Source: Marinifilaceae bacterium | GTDB taxonomy: Bacteria > Bacteroidota > Bacteroidia > Bacteroidales > Marinifilaceae | NCBI GenBank assembly: GCA_016936255.1 | Contig: JAFGYE010000015.1 | Coordinates: 1-60,259, forward strand | DNA length: 60,259 nucleotides | Direction of reading: 5' to 3' | Shown here: positions 48,438 through 56,801 of the stretch, in pieces | Numbering within the stretch: position 1 is the stretch's first letter | Layout: each line of letters opens with the position of its first letter | The notes under the pieces: model-generated | Told to the model about the DNA's origin: nothing | Databases searched by the model: none | Seen by the model: the letters and a program-made list of their open reading frames with translations, nothing else | Made by a program: the position numbers and the translations under genes

Positions 48438-49622
48438 TTATAAATCTATATTCTTTTGAGTTTTATTTTCAAGTTCAACCAGTAATTTCTGCATCGTAAT
48501 GAATTTATTCTCATAATCCCATCTTCCTTTGTCTTTGTTATGGGCAATCTCATAAAACCTGACTGCTTCCTTAGGTTGGTTAACCCTTTCGTAAATTTCA
48601 CCTACGTAATAAAATGATTCTGCTCTTTCGGGATAATTGGAAATAGAATATTTTAAAAAAGCCATTGCGTCATTATATCGTTCAGCATCTTTAAGCTGAA
48701 TACAAACACTCTCAAGCAGAGAATAGGGCAATTTTTCATTTCTGCCATAACTCAGCAATACTTTTCTTTGATAAGTTTCAGCAACCTCAACGCCCTTTTC
48801 AACTAAAATCTGTACATCAGGATATTTGTACTCTGCGAAAATAGTTTCCATGCCCTGCATTAAACTTTTACGATAGAGTGTGTAATGACTTTCGTCGGGC
48901 ATCCATGCATAATTCCATTTGAGATCGGATGGTGCTTTTGTTTCTAAAGACAAAATTAAAGCTTTACAGGATTTTAACATCTCCGTAGCTTCCTCGGCAA
49001 AAGAAACAAACAGTTGTTTTCTAATGGATGAATTGTTGCTTAAGAACTGGTCAATATCGTTCACAATCGCCTTATTATTCCACCAAAGAATCGGACTAAA
49101 GGCTAAATATTTATCAAACAAATCGGGTCGTGAAGAAAATGCATATACAACAAAAAGTCCACTATAACTGTGTCCCATGACCAATCGCTGAGTACTCGCT
49201 CTAAAATTATCCGTTATGAATGGAAAGACGTCTAACTCGAGGGTTTTAATAAAATCATCTGCTCCTCCGCGGGTTCGGAAAATATTTTTATTCATAATTG
49301 AATCGACAGGAGTCATATCGCGAAAGCGATCGATATTGGGCAGACCAACAACAATATGCGGAGGAATAAAATGATTATCCATGAGAAAACTTAAAATCTC
49401 AATTCCCATATCAAAGTTCATTTCTGCATCCAACAAATAGATTGTTGGGTACTTATAATATGTGTCGTCGTATTCGTTGGGAAGCAATACTTTTACGTCG
49501 CGGTATTCTTTTAGAACAGTAGAATAGACACGGGAATTACGCAAATTTTTCAAGTTTACTTCAGCTGAAGTATTCGAGCAGATAAGTAAAGCAAATAGAG
49601 CTGAAAACAAAATTCGCATCAT
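48438..49622 (-). CDS. Secreted alpha/beta-hydrolase esterase with TPR tail
   Basis: Signal peptide (MMRILFSALFALLICSNTSA), then an esterase-D/Fes-like alpha/beta hydrolase (about 25-260): YKYPTIYLLDAEMNF, VVGLPNIDRFRDMTPV and the nucleophile elbow GHSYSG (150-155, Ser152), with His in PDESHYTLYRKSL. The C-terminal 100 residues carry two TPR-like helix pairs (RYNDAMAFLKYSISNYPERAESFYYVGEIYERVNQPKEAVRFYEIA). Related enzymes hydrolyse acyl esters, siderophore trilactones or feruloyl esters; the substrate here is unknown. The second Met (49619) is an alternative start. Confidence 0.85.
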   Translation of the reverse strand: MMRILFSALFALLICSNTSAEVNLKNLRNSRVYSTVLKEYRDVKVLLPNEYDDTYYKYPTIYLLDAEMNFDMGIEILSFLMDNHFIPPHIVVGLPNIDRFRDMTPVDSIMNKNIFRTRGGADDFIKTLELDVFPFITDNFRASTQRLVMGHSYSGLFVVYAFSSRPDLFDKYLAFSPILWWNNKAIVNDIDQFLSNNSSIRKQLFVSFAEEATEMLKSCKALILSLETKAPSDLKWNYAWMPDESHYTLYRKSLMQGMETIFAEYKYPDVQILVEKGVEVAETYQRKVLLSYGRNEKLPYSLLESVCIQLKDAERYNDAMAFLKYSISNYPERAESFYYVGEIYERVNQPKEAVRFYEIAHNKDKGRWDYENKFITMQKLLVELENKTQKNIDL

Positions 49623-49744
49623 AATAACTTTGGTTTAGATTTAAAGCTTGAAACAAATTACGATTATTTATAACAAAAAAAAAGATTTAATAGTATTTAC
49701 AAGGCATCCCGACTATTGTTGATATTAACCGAATTGCCAAAATA

Positions 49745-49781
49745 TGTACAAAAAAAGCCGAAATATGAATATTCCGGCTTA
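49745..49781 (-). terminator. Rho-independent terminator of the YceI gene
   Basis: AAGCCG and CGGCTT form a hairpin, extended inward by AATAT/ATATT with one mismatch. On the minus strand it is followed by a T-run. It lies about 20 bases past the YceI stop. Confidence 0.8.
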
Positions 49782-49801
49782 CGTTTTTAAAGAATAATAC
49801 T

Positions 49802-50401
49802 TTACTCTAAATACAAATCTAAATTTAGTTCAAAATCATCATAAATGGTCTTGTCTCCTAAATTATCGAAGAAAGAACCCGATCCGTAACGTACGTTAAA
49901 CTTAGTTCTATCGATAGTTATTTTTCCACTTACATGTACTGTCGCATCATGTTTGTGTAAATTCACCATAAATTCAATGGATTCAGTAATTCCTTTGATT
50001 GTTATATTTCCTTTTACCTTGTAATTACCATCTTCCATTTTCTCGGCATTGGTAATTTCAAATTTTGATTCAGGAAATTTCTCAGTACCAAAAAAATCGT
50101 CAGATTTTAAATGACCTTCTAATTTTGCTTTGTAACCTTCATCCTCAATGTCAGTATTTACAATACTTGTCATGTTAACAACAAAACTTCCTGCTACAAT
50201 CTTATCTTCGTCCATCACCAAACTTCCACTGTTAAGATTGATGGTTCCTGAGTGTTCTCCTGTCACTTTTTTACCTAACCATTCAATTTTACTATTTTCA
50301 GCATTCAATTTTAAATTGTCTTTTTTTGCAAATGCCTTGCTTGGAGTCAAAACAACACTGGCAACAAGAACTACTATCATTACTAAACCTAATCTCTTCA
50401 T
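49802..50401 (-). CDS. YceI-family periplasmic lipid-binding-like protein
   Basis: This 199-residue protein has a signal peptide (MKRLGLVMIVVLVASVVLTPSKAFA) and a lipocalin-like YceI domain: NSKIEWLGKKVTGEHSGTINLNSGSLVMDEDKIVAGSFVVNMTSI, HLKSDDFFGTEKFPESKFEITN, GNITIKGITESIEFMVNLHK and a C-terminal DDFELNLDLYL. The fold binds isoprenoid or other amphiphilic ligands in homologues. The gene is monocistronic, with its own terminator. An AraC regulator lies upstream on the same strand, 120 bases away; a regulatory link is possible but not shown. Confidence 0.92.
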   Translation of the reverse strand: MKRLGLVMIVVLVASVVLTPSKAFAKKDNLKLNAENSKIEWLGKKVTGEHSGTINLNSGSLVMDEDKIVAGSFVVNMTSIVNTDIEDEGYKAKLEGHLKSDDFFGTEKFPESKFEITNAEKMEDGNYKVKGNITIKGITESIEFMVNLHKHDATVHVSGKITIDRTKFNVRYGSGSFFDNLGDKTIYDDFELNLDLYLE

Positions 50402-50520
50402 AACTTCAAATATTAATTAATTTCTTTTATTGATTTTAAAATCTTTGTAAGAACTTTACAATTACAAATTTAGCAGATGATTGTTCATTAGTAAATGGAC
50501 AAATTCCCTTTATTGTTGGA

Positions 50521-51399
50521 TTATTTTCTAATTAGGCTTCGATAGTCGCTCAATGTTTGACTTGTATATTTTTTAAAGAAGCGGCTAAAGTAAGCCGGAT
50601 CATTAAAACCCAAATTATAAGCTATTTCCTTTGTATTCAAATCAGAACCATAAAGCATTTTCTTTGCTTCTTTTATCACTCTATTTCTGATTAATTCTCC
50701 TGCTGTGATACCAGTTGTTTTCTTTGTTATTTCATTTAAACATGTTGCTCTCAAGTTAAGCATATCGGCATAGGAAGAAACATTTTTTTGTTCCTTGTAA
50801 TTATCATCTATCAACTGTTTAAATTTAATGATGACCGAGCCAGGATGCTCTTCGTCTAAACTCACATCCAAATCGTGCTGCTCTTCGTAAATTCTTCTTG
50901 ATTCCAATAAAAACAACTTCAATTGCTGCAATAACATCTCGTGACGGTATCGATCGTCGTTCCCAAATTCCTTTTCCATCAATTCTGTAATTCCCTTAAA
51001 AACCGTTTGTTGTTCTTCATTCAATGTAATAATAGACCGGAAATCGGGGTTGCTAAACAATGTTGAATCGGAAACAGAATCTTCACCGTTCTCTTTAACA
51101 GCAAAAAATGCTTCGTTAAAGGTTATAGAATAACCTGTGCAATGTGCGTTACTAATAAAACGATGTACTAAGCCCGGAGGAACAAAAAGAATCGAATTTT
51201 TCCGTAATGTATACTCCACATATTTGGTGGCATGTATTGCTTCTCCTTCCTTAATCCATGTAATGGTGTAGAAATTATGCATATGATCGTCCCCATTCTG
51301 CTTTCTAACTTCATTACACATATTTTGAAGTTTATGAATGTGGAAAAGTGCTTTGGATTCTTCAAATTCCTCAAATAATTCTGAAGGTTCTTTATTCAT
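50521..51399 (-). CDS. AraC-family transcriptional regulator
   Basis: From the ATG at 51399 (292 residues), residues about 20-110 form the cupin-like sensing domain (HNFYTITWIKEGEAIHATKYVEYTLRKNSILFVPPGLVHRF). Residues about 190-290 are the AraC double helix-turn-helix with the typical TKEIAYNLGFNDPAYFSRFFKKYTSQTLSDYR. An upstream frame to 51462 has lysine-rich sequence unlike the family, so I do not use it. Regulators of this type in Bacteroidota often control adjacent stress or efflux genes; the YceI gene downstream is the nearest candidate. Confidence 0.9.
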   Translation of the reverse strand: MNKEPSELFEEFEESKALFHIHKLQNMCNEVRKQNGDDHMHNFYTITWIKEGEAIHATKYVEYTLRKNSILFVPPGLVHRFISNAHCTGYSITFNEAFFAVKENGEDSVSDSTLFSNPDFRSIITLNEEQQTVFKGITELMEKEFGNDDRYRHEMLLQQLKLFLLESRRIYEEQHDLDVSLDEEHPGSVIIKFKQLIDDNYKEQKNVSSYADMLNLRATCLNEITKKTTGITAGELIRNRVIKEAKKMLYGSDLNTKEIAYNLGFNDPAYFSRFFKKYTSQTLSDYRSLIRK

Positions 51400-51695
51400 A
51401 TAATCGTAATTTGCTTTTTTTTTTCGTGTAATAGTAAATTTATACAATAAATTCCAGACCATTATATCTTTTACTTGTTAATCGATTGTTAAAACTTCCC
51501 TAATATTCATATATCCCACGCTAAATCTCTTCGAAAACCGGGCTTCTTAACTTTTTGCAGTAAAAATTCTTCCATTGTAAAATCCTCCCGCTAAAGTCCT
51601 TAGCAAGATCATTCATTTTTATCGCTAAAAAAACACCAAAACATTTGGAGGAATCGGTCTAAAACCCCTATATTTGCAGGGCAATTAAGAAAAAA

Positions 51696-51769
51696 GGACG
51701 CGTAGCATAACTGGATAGTGCACCTCGTTACGGCCGAGGAGGTTGGGGGTTCGAATCCCTCCGTGTTCA
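51696..51769 (+). tRNA. tRNA-Arg (anticodon ACG)
   Basis: A full cloverleaf is present. The acceptor stem GGACGCG pairs with CGTGTTC (with G-U pairs), the D stem GCAT pairs with GTGC, and the anticodon stem CCTCG/CGAGG encloses TTACGGC with anticodon ACG at 51730-51732. The T arm is GGGGG TTCGAAT CCCTC and the discriminator base is A. CCA is not encoded. A hairpin terminator follows immediately. A34 would be converted to inosine, decoding CGU, CGC and CGA. Confidence 0.96.
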
Positions 51770-51774
51770 CAGAA

Positions 51775-51806
51775 AAACTCATCAGGAAACTGGTGAGTTT
51801 TTTTTT
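51775..51806 (+). terminator. Rho-independent terminator of tRNA-Arg
   Basis: The stem ACTCATCAG (51777-51785) pairs with CTGGTGAGT (51790-51798, one G-U pair) around a GAAA tetraloop, followed by a run of T. It begins six bases after the tRNA. Confidence 0.92.
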
Positions 51807-51892
51807 ATGGGCTAATTGCCCAAATTTTCTGCTTGAACCAAAAAATGCCACCCGAATTATCAAGTGGCATTTCAAAATTATTAAGCTTCTAA

Positions 51893-52537
51893 TTATTTGA
51901 CAACTATGCCCAAAACTTCCAATTTCTGACGCTCGCTACCCTCGTAAAACAAATCGAGACAGGCACGCAAATCGGAGCAATAGGCCATAAATTCGACATA
52001 GTACTCTTGTTTTTGAGCGGTGGCTTGCTGCGCTTCTCCATCCTCTTTTTCAGCCTTCAGCTTTAAGTCATCCAGTTTTACCAAGTCTGCCTGCAATGCT
52101 GTAATTGCATCGGGCGTTAAACTAGCCAGTGTCAGTTTTTCCTGAATAGCTTCATGTGTAATAATTGCACTTACAGTATCATCAGCTAAAGATTTCCACT
52201 CAGGATATGCCGCCGGCACTTCCTTATTTAAACGCAAAAGGGTTGATAATTCAAGATCATTTTTAAAAAAGTAGCGCCCCACCTTACGAATACGAATCAG
52301 CTTATCGCGCAGCATCGTGTAAAACCCGTTGAATTCCCGAGTTGCCTGACTGGATTCAATACCTTCGATATTTTGAAGCTCGAAAGCTGTTTTGGTTTTT
52401 GTATAAAGCGACTTTCCCAATTCGATACGCTCTTCGGAATAGATTGGCTGTATGCATTCCTTAATGGATTCATCAGCCGAAATACCATAAACCAATAGTC
52501 GTCCTTTTTCCAGTTCTTTTAAATAACTTTCTTTCAT
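51893..52537 (-). CDS. Conserved helical protein, DUF6261-like
   Basis: A 214-residue soluble, mostly helical protein without signal peptide or membrane span (ERIELGKSLYTKTKTAFELQNIEG, FYTMLRDKLIRIRKVGRYFFKND, ALQADLVKLDDLKLKAEKEDGEAQQATAQKQ). Its layout of two long helical repeats resembles the DUF6261 family found in Bacteroidota, a match made from memory. No enzymatic motif is seen. It is monocistronic, just after a convergent tRNA. Function unknown. Confidence 0.6.
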   Translation of the reverse strand: MKESYLKELEKGRLLVYGISADESIKECIQPIYSEERIELGKSLYTKTKTAFELQNIEGIESSQATREFNGFYTMLRDKLIRIRKVGRYFFKNDLELSTLLRLNKEVPAAYPEWKSLADDTVSAIITHEAIQEKLTLASLTPDAITALQADLVKLDDLKLKAEKEDGEAQQATAQKQEYYVEFMAYCSDLRACLDLFYEGSERQKLEVLGIVVK

Positions 52538-53135
52538 ATGATTATAATTTGTTTTTGATTTGCCATATGGAACTTTCCATGAGTTAATAATTATTGAATC
52601 ATGAATGTTTCATAACATTACTTTTTAAATGCTCTTTTTTTTATTTGCCATAATGAAATTATTATTCTCAAGTCTGAAAAGCAAAAACTATTCAATAAAT
52701 TTTTTATGATATATTTCACACTTTGGAAATTCTGCTTCTATTTTGAATTCATTTTTTATGACTTTCTGTCACTTTTTGATGATTCCCCCGGCTTTTTAGC
52801 TTTTCCCTGCACTTTTCTCCGACTTTCTGTCATTTATGTTCAATCTCCCCACAGTTTGGAAGTGTTCCCCTCACTCATCTCTAATTTTATTGTACTTGAG
52901 TAGAATTTTCCTGAGCTTTTTAGCTCCTCTCCTCTCTGTTTTGAGATTTTATGCTACTGATGTGATGCTGAATTGTGCTTTTATGGGATTTTAGAGTGGT
53001 TTGGAGGGTAGAAAACTGGTGTGGCGTGTTTTTTCTTGGGGTTGAAAGACAAAAGGCTGAGCGATGGGCTCAGCCTTGTATATTAATAGTTAAAGTAAAT
53101 ACTTTAAGAGGCTCAATTTAAACAGCCTGTACGGG
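52538..53135. other. Intergenic region with strong strand bias and short repeats
   Basis: The stretch from about 52720 to 53000 is strikingly pyrimidine-rich on the plus strand (purine-rich on the minus). Within it GACTTTCTGTCA occurs at 52760-52771 and 52821-52832, and GCTTTTTAGCT at 52791-52801 and 52916-52926. The second copy of the latter forms a small GAGCT/AGCTC hairpin. A 65-codon frame here is a by-product of this composition. Confidence 0.55.
53044..53077 (-). terminator. Rho-independent terminator of the KAP NTPase gene
   Basis: A perfect 10-bp stem (AAGGCTGAGC at 53053-53062 with 53068-53077) around the loop GATGG is followed on the minus strand by a T-rich run (TTTTGTCTTTC). It lies 59 bases after the NTPase stop. 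Confidence 0.85.
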
Positions 53136-56100
53136 CTAATTCTCCGCTACTTTCAGCTCCTCTATCATTTTATTATACTTACTGTAGGGTATAATTGACT
53201 TATCGATATAAACGGGTGTTTGAATTGATAGAATTTCAAATTTATCCTTATTTGCCTTGAGATAGTCAACAATGCTAGAATATTTGAAGTTTGGCAATCT
53301 TTTTTCGATTAAGGTGAGGTACGAATGTTTACCCTCTATTATAGAAATGGAGTCCTTTATTTTGTAAATCTCAATTTGATTATCGGGGTGATCACCGTCT
53401 ATTACATCCTTTACACTTTGTTGTCCATTAACTTTAACATATATAGTCTGATAATCGGAAACCTCAGCATGATTCTCTTTCATAATATTAAAATAGAAAG
53501 GTGTAAATCGTGATAAATATTCGTTATCCTTTCTCAAATCGTGCAATTCCAATAAATGATGAAATTCTCTTATTAATTTATCATCGGGGAATTTATCAAC
53601 GCATTCTTTCTCAAACTTATTTATATCAGTAAAAACTTTAAAGATTGCTGAACTAAACTTAAAAATATTATAATCAGATCCAACAACTTTTAAATATTCA
53701 AATAATCGACCTTCATTGCTATATAGATAATCACTAAAGCCAATATCAGCATCTGACACTCCCAATTCACTATCCAACACATCACTTATGCAAACAAGTG
53801 ATGAACCGTATTTAAAATCAACGTTCTTAATATATTCTTTTGTTTTTGAGATTAGAATTTCTCTTATTTCGGAATGACTACTTCCCCAATATGACATATC
53901 ATCCATACTTCCTCTTCTATTACCAGTAGAATCCACTTGGCTATATAAAGATAGAATTGTACCAATTTTGTACTCTATATCTATTCCTTTATTATCCCAT
54001 AAATTCTCTTTAAAGAATTTAGTAAACTTTTCCTTAGAATTATTAAATACAATTTTTAATACCTCATCATATTTAAAAATAAACCTTAACAAAACATGTA
54101 CTATTAAGTCCCTATCCTTTGATGAATCAACTTTATAACAAGTACAAATTGTATTCTTTATTTTTTCCTCAGAATCAAAAGTAATATCTAACTCAAGAAA
54201 CTTATTGCACAGTTTCCTCCTAATGTCACCTATGATTTCTCCTTCATTATTCTTCAATAAATCATCAATGTATTCTTCAAACTTATTCGTTCCTAATTTA
54301 GAATTAAATTCAACATTGGATATATCATCATTACGAAGAAGAATTTCAAAATAGATATGTGTTCTATCATAATTTTGTATTGAATACCGATTGTCAGGTT
54401 TATATACTCTACTTAAATTATATTTATCAGCACCTACTAATTCTTCGGCAGACTTTTGGTTAACTACTGATTTTTGAAGGCTCTCGCCATTCCTATTAAA
54501 ATTAAATAGCAGAACAAACAGACGTCTAAAAAGCAACTTTTTATTACCGTCGGTAAAACGGAGATTATTTATCATATCATCAATAGTAAAATTCTCAAAT
54601 AAAATATTCTTCTCCTTAAATTTTATTACTCTCACCTCAGCAATCCCTATTGTAGATCTATCGGTACTTCCCTCCATGAATATTTCAGAGAAATTATCAT
54701 ATAAATACCTGACTTGTTTAGGGAAGTGTCTATTCATTAAAGTAAAGTGCAGTAAATCAATAAAATCGACATCTTCGGTCAATAAACACAAATTCGTACA
54801 ATAAATATTAGTTAGGACCTTAACATCCCTATAGTTAAACACAAACTTATCCAATAGAGTCTTATTCAATGTTTCTACATTTATTACAGCTTTCAATTTT
54901 TCAGCATCGATCCCCGTTTCTTTACGCAGAACCATTTCAGAAAATGCACTAAAGAGCTCTACACTCCTGTGTGGTGGGACAAACATTTCGTACTGAAAAT
55001 ACTTATCCAAATACATTAAATCTTCGCCAATCGTTTTAGCGACGTAATCTTTATCGTAGGCAACAAGAAAAATGGTATTGGGGAAATTCGCTGTATTTCT
55101 AATAATTCTGAGCACCTCAAATATCTCGTCCTTCCCTAATCTGTCCACATCATCGATAATAACGATGGTCTTAATATCGATTTGTGTAAATATCTCTTTC
55201 AAGTCTTCGTAAGCCTGGCTGGCCGATTTGTTCTCGGCAAACCAATCAGCAGGTTTTAGTAAGCCTTGAATATCTTTTTTCCCATTAAGGCCAAGTTCGA
55301 TCAACTTGGCTGCATAGGCAAGCATGCTCTGATTCAAGTTACCATGGTATTTTTTTAATTTGAATGCTAATAGCGTAAATAAATCCGTACTGATCTGTTC
55401 AGGTTTATGGCTGTAGGCGGGTAGAAATTCAATTACTTCAAACCTTTGGGACTTCAATTTATCTTTAAATTCTTCTCGCAAATGGTTTACAAAACTAGAT
55501 TTGCCGTTTCCATAAGGTCCTATTATGCCAATACTAAAGGCCTTACCAAACTTTTGTTTCACCAATTTTGGGACTAAAACATCAGTTAACTTCTTATATT
55601 GTTCGCTTTCTTCATCACTAATCGCATTCTCTTCTTCGGAGTCTTTTAATTTCTGGCCTTCAATATCACTACGGGTCTTCTTTTCATCTGAATCTTTTAA
55701 TGGTACATCTTCTTCGAAAAAAGCATTATCATTTTGTGGAGCTTCTTTCTTAAAGTACGCTACACATCCCTTATATTTTTCGGATATGTATCCATAAATT
55801 TTAGCAACCCACAGGTATACCCTGTTATATGTCTTACTAAAAACAGATCTGAAAATCACGGATAAAGGATATAACAAACTAAGCCATAAAATATCAATCA
55901 ATTTGATATCATAAATAAAAGGTTGCCAATGCCATTTTACGATTTCATTACCAGCTTCTATCTTCAAAAATGACCAATCTTCTCCATATCTTGCAAAAAT
56001 AAATAGGGCCATTATAAAGCCGTATGCCAGCCATTGATTGAATGACATGATATAGGAATTTTTAATCCAGCTACATTGTTTCAAGATTAACAACACGGCT

Positions 56101-56258
56101 AAGCCAACAAATACAGCACTCACATAGTTATTCCAAACTATTTTATCAAAAATATATGTGACAGGATACTTGTAGATAAGATCAAAAATTAAAGAAGCTC
56201 CACCAAACAATAGGAATAATGGGAACAACAAAAGGGTTAATTTTCTAGGTCGTTTCAT
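53136..56258 (-). CDS. KAP-family membrane P-loop NTPase
   Basis: The 1040-residue protein has about four membrane spans at the N-terminus (7-28, 42-60, 74-90 and about 118-140), an acidic low-complexity linker (about 180-225), then a KAP P-loop domain. Walker A is GPYGNGKSS (247-255), Walker B is TIVIIDDVDRLGKDE (364-378), followed by FLVAYDKDYVAKTIGE. A long helical C-terminal region of about 550 residues has no recognised domain. KAP proteins include the phage-exclusion protein PifA and the neuronal scaffold Kidins220, and many bacterial members are suspected in defence. It is flanked by a hairpin-rich repeat region and has lower G+C than its neighbours, which suggests acquisition. Confidence 0.9.
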   Translation of the reverse strand: MKRPRKLTLLLFPLFLLFGGASLIFDLIYKYPVTYIFDKIVWNNYVSAVFVGLAVLLILKQCSWIKNSYIMSFNQWLAYGFIMALFIFARYGEDWSFLKIEAGNEIVKWHWQPFIYDIKLIDILWLSLLYPLSVIFRSVFSKTYNRVYLWVAKIYGYISEKYKGCVAYFKKEAPQNDNAFFEEDVPLKDSDEKKTRSDIEGQKLKDSEEENAISDEESEQYKKLTDVLVPKLVKQKFGKAFSIGIIGPYGNGKSSFVNHLREEFKDKLKSQRFEVIEFLPAYSHKPEQISTDLFTLLAFKLKKYHGNLNQSMLAYAAKLIELGLNGKKDIQGLLKPADWFAENKSASQAYEDLKEIFTQIDIKTIVIIDDVDRLGKDEIFEVLRIIRNTANFPNTIFLVAYDKDYVAKTIGEDLMYLDKYFQYEMFVPPHRSVELFSAFSEMVLRKETGIDAEKLKAVINVETLNKTLLDKFVFNYRDVKVLTNIYCTNLCLLTEDVDFIDLLHFTLMNRHFPKQVRYLYDNFSEIFMEGSTDRSTIGIAEVRVIKFKEKNILFENFTIDDMINNLRFTDGNKKLLFRRLFVLLFNFNRNGESLQKSVVNQKSAEELVGADKYNLSRVYKPDNRYSIQNYDRTHIYFEILLRNDDISNVEFNSKLGTNKFEEYIDDLLKNNEGEIIGDIRRKLCNKFLELDITFDSEEKIKNTICTCYKVDSSKDRDLIVHVLLRFIFKYDEVLKIVFNNSKEKFTKFFKENLWDNKGIDIEYKIGTILSLYSQVDSTGNRRGSMDDMSYWGSSHSEIREILISKTKEYIKNVDFKYGSSLVCISDVLDSELGVSDADIGFSDYLYSNEGRLFEYLKVVGSDYNIFKFSSAIFKVFTDINKFEKECVDKFPDDKLIREFHHLLELHDLRKDNEYLSRFTPFYFNIMKENHAEVSDYQTIYVKVNGQQSVKDVIDGDHPDNQIEIYKIKDSISIIEGKHSYLTLIEKRLPNFKYSSIVDYLKANKDKFEILSIQTPVYIDKSIIPYSKYNKMIEELKVAEN

Positions 56259-56346
56259 TTATACGAACTTTATAAGGTCAAAATGCGAAATGCAATGACT
56301 TAATGAAGTTCGAATTTATGAAAAATAAGAATAGCTACAAGAAAAA

Positions 56347-56444
56347 TGTAGATTATCAGGTTGATAATTACAGCTTACAAATCTGAAAAGAGCAGTAATT
56401 ACGAAACTCTGACAGGGATTATACGCTGTCAGGATATCGTAATT
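56347..56444. repeat. Two palindromic structures upstream of the KAP gene
   Basis: First, ATTATCA (56352-56358) pairs with TGATAAT (56362-56368) around GGT, extended by TGTA/TACA past one bulged base. Second, a nested hairpin: the outer stem AATTACGA (56397-56404) pairs with TCGTAATT (56437-56444), an internal 4/4 loop follows (AACT and GATA), and the inner stem CTGACAG (56409-56415) pairs with CTGTCAG (56426-56432). All stem pairs in the nested structure are exact. Confidence 0.7.
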
Positions 56445-56480
56445 GGACTGAACTGATCAACGAGTTTTTATTATTATTTC

Positions 56481-56727
56481 GGGTTATAAATCCTATTGCT
56501 CAGAACTCCTGATTGCAAATCAGGGGCAGCAGCGGTAATCTTTAGTCATACCCTGACATTTACAGCTTCTCTATAGTCAGAGCATGACAAGAAAAATATT
56601 TTAAGGCGATACGGCTGGCCCTGATTTGTTATCTGGATTTAATTAGTTGGCGATTTATAATCGCCCAAGCTGAAAATAGAGGATTGAAAATCCTCAACTC
56701 GAAACCTGCAGATTACAAATCTGCAGG
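56481..56727. repeat. Array of short palindromes sharing xGATT-N3-AATCx
   Basis: Six palindromes follow one plan: arms of 5-10 bp ending in GATT (or GTT), a 3-base loop, then AATC. They lie at 56481-56493 (GGGTT/AATCC), 56508-56524 (CCTGATT), 56620-56636 (CCTGATT, decayed partner), 56649-56665 (GGCGATT), 56679-56695 (GAGGATT) and 56705-56727 (CCTGCAGATT). Centres are 29, 112, 29, 30 and 29 bp apart; the large gap holds the REP-like element. Outer arm bases differ between units but stay complementary. Confidence 0.8.
56544..56603. repeat. REP-like hairpin element, copy 1
   Basis: GTCATACCCTGAC (56545-56557) and GTCAGAGCATGAC (56576-56588) form an inverted repeat that, as minus-strand RNA, pairs in all 13 positions with two G-U pairs. 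The loop is 18 bases. A conserved tail (CAAG, then ATATTTTAAG) follows. The same arms, loop length and tail recur at 60112-60170. Confidence 0.85.
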
Positions 56728-56801
56728 AGCGCGGAAAATTATAAGATGTTGTATTTGTGTGATTTTTCAAATTATTTCTTCTGCTCTATAGAATGTTTGC
56801 C

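Noticed and set aside
51609-51875. An 88-codon minus-strand frame containing GFEPPTSSAVTRC
   Set aside because: It is the translation of the tRNA-Arg gene and its terminator in reverse, a well-known spurious protein type.
52706-52903. A 65-codon frame rich in Phe, Leu and Ser
   Set aside because: It follows directly from the polypyrimidine composition and has no start signal or family.
56481-56727. CRISPR-like spacing of repeats
   Set aside because: The units keep pairing rather than sequence, the spacers are only about 12 bases, and no cas gene is in the window.
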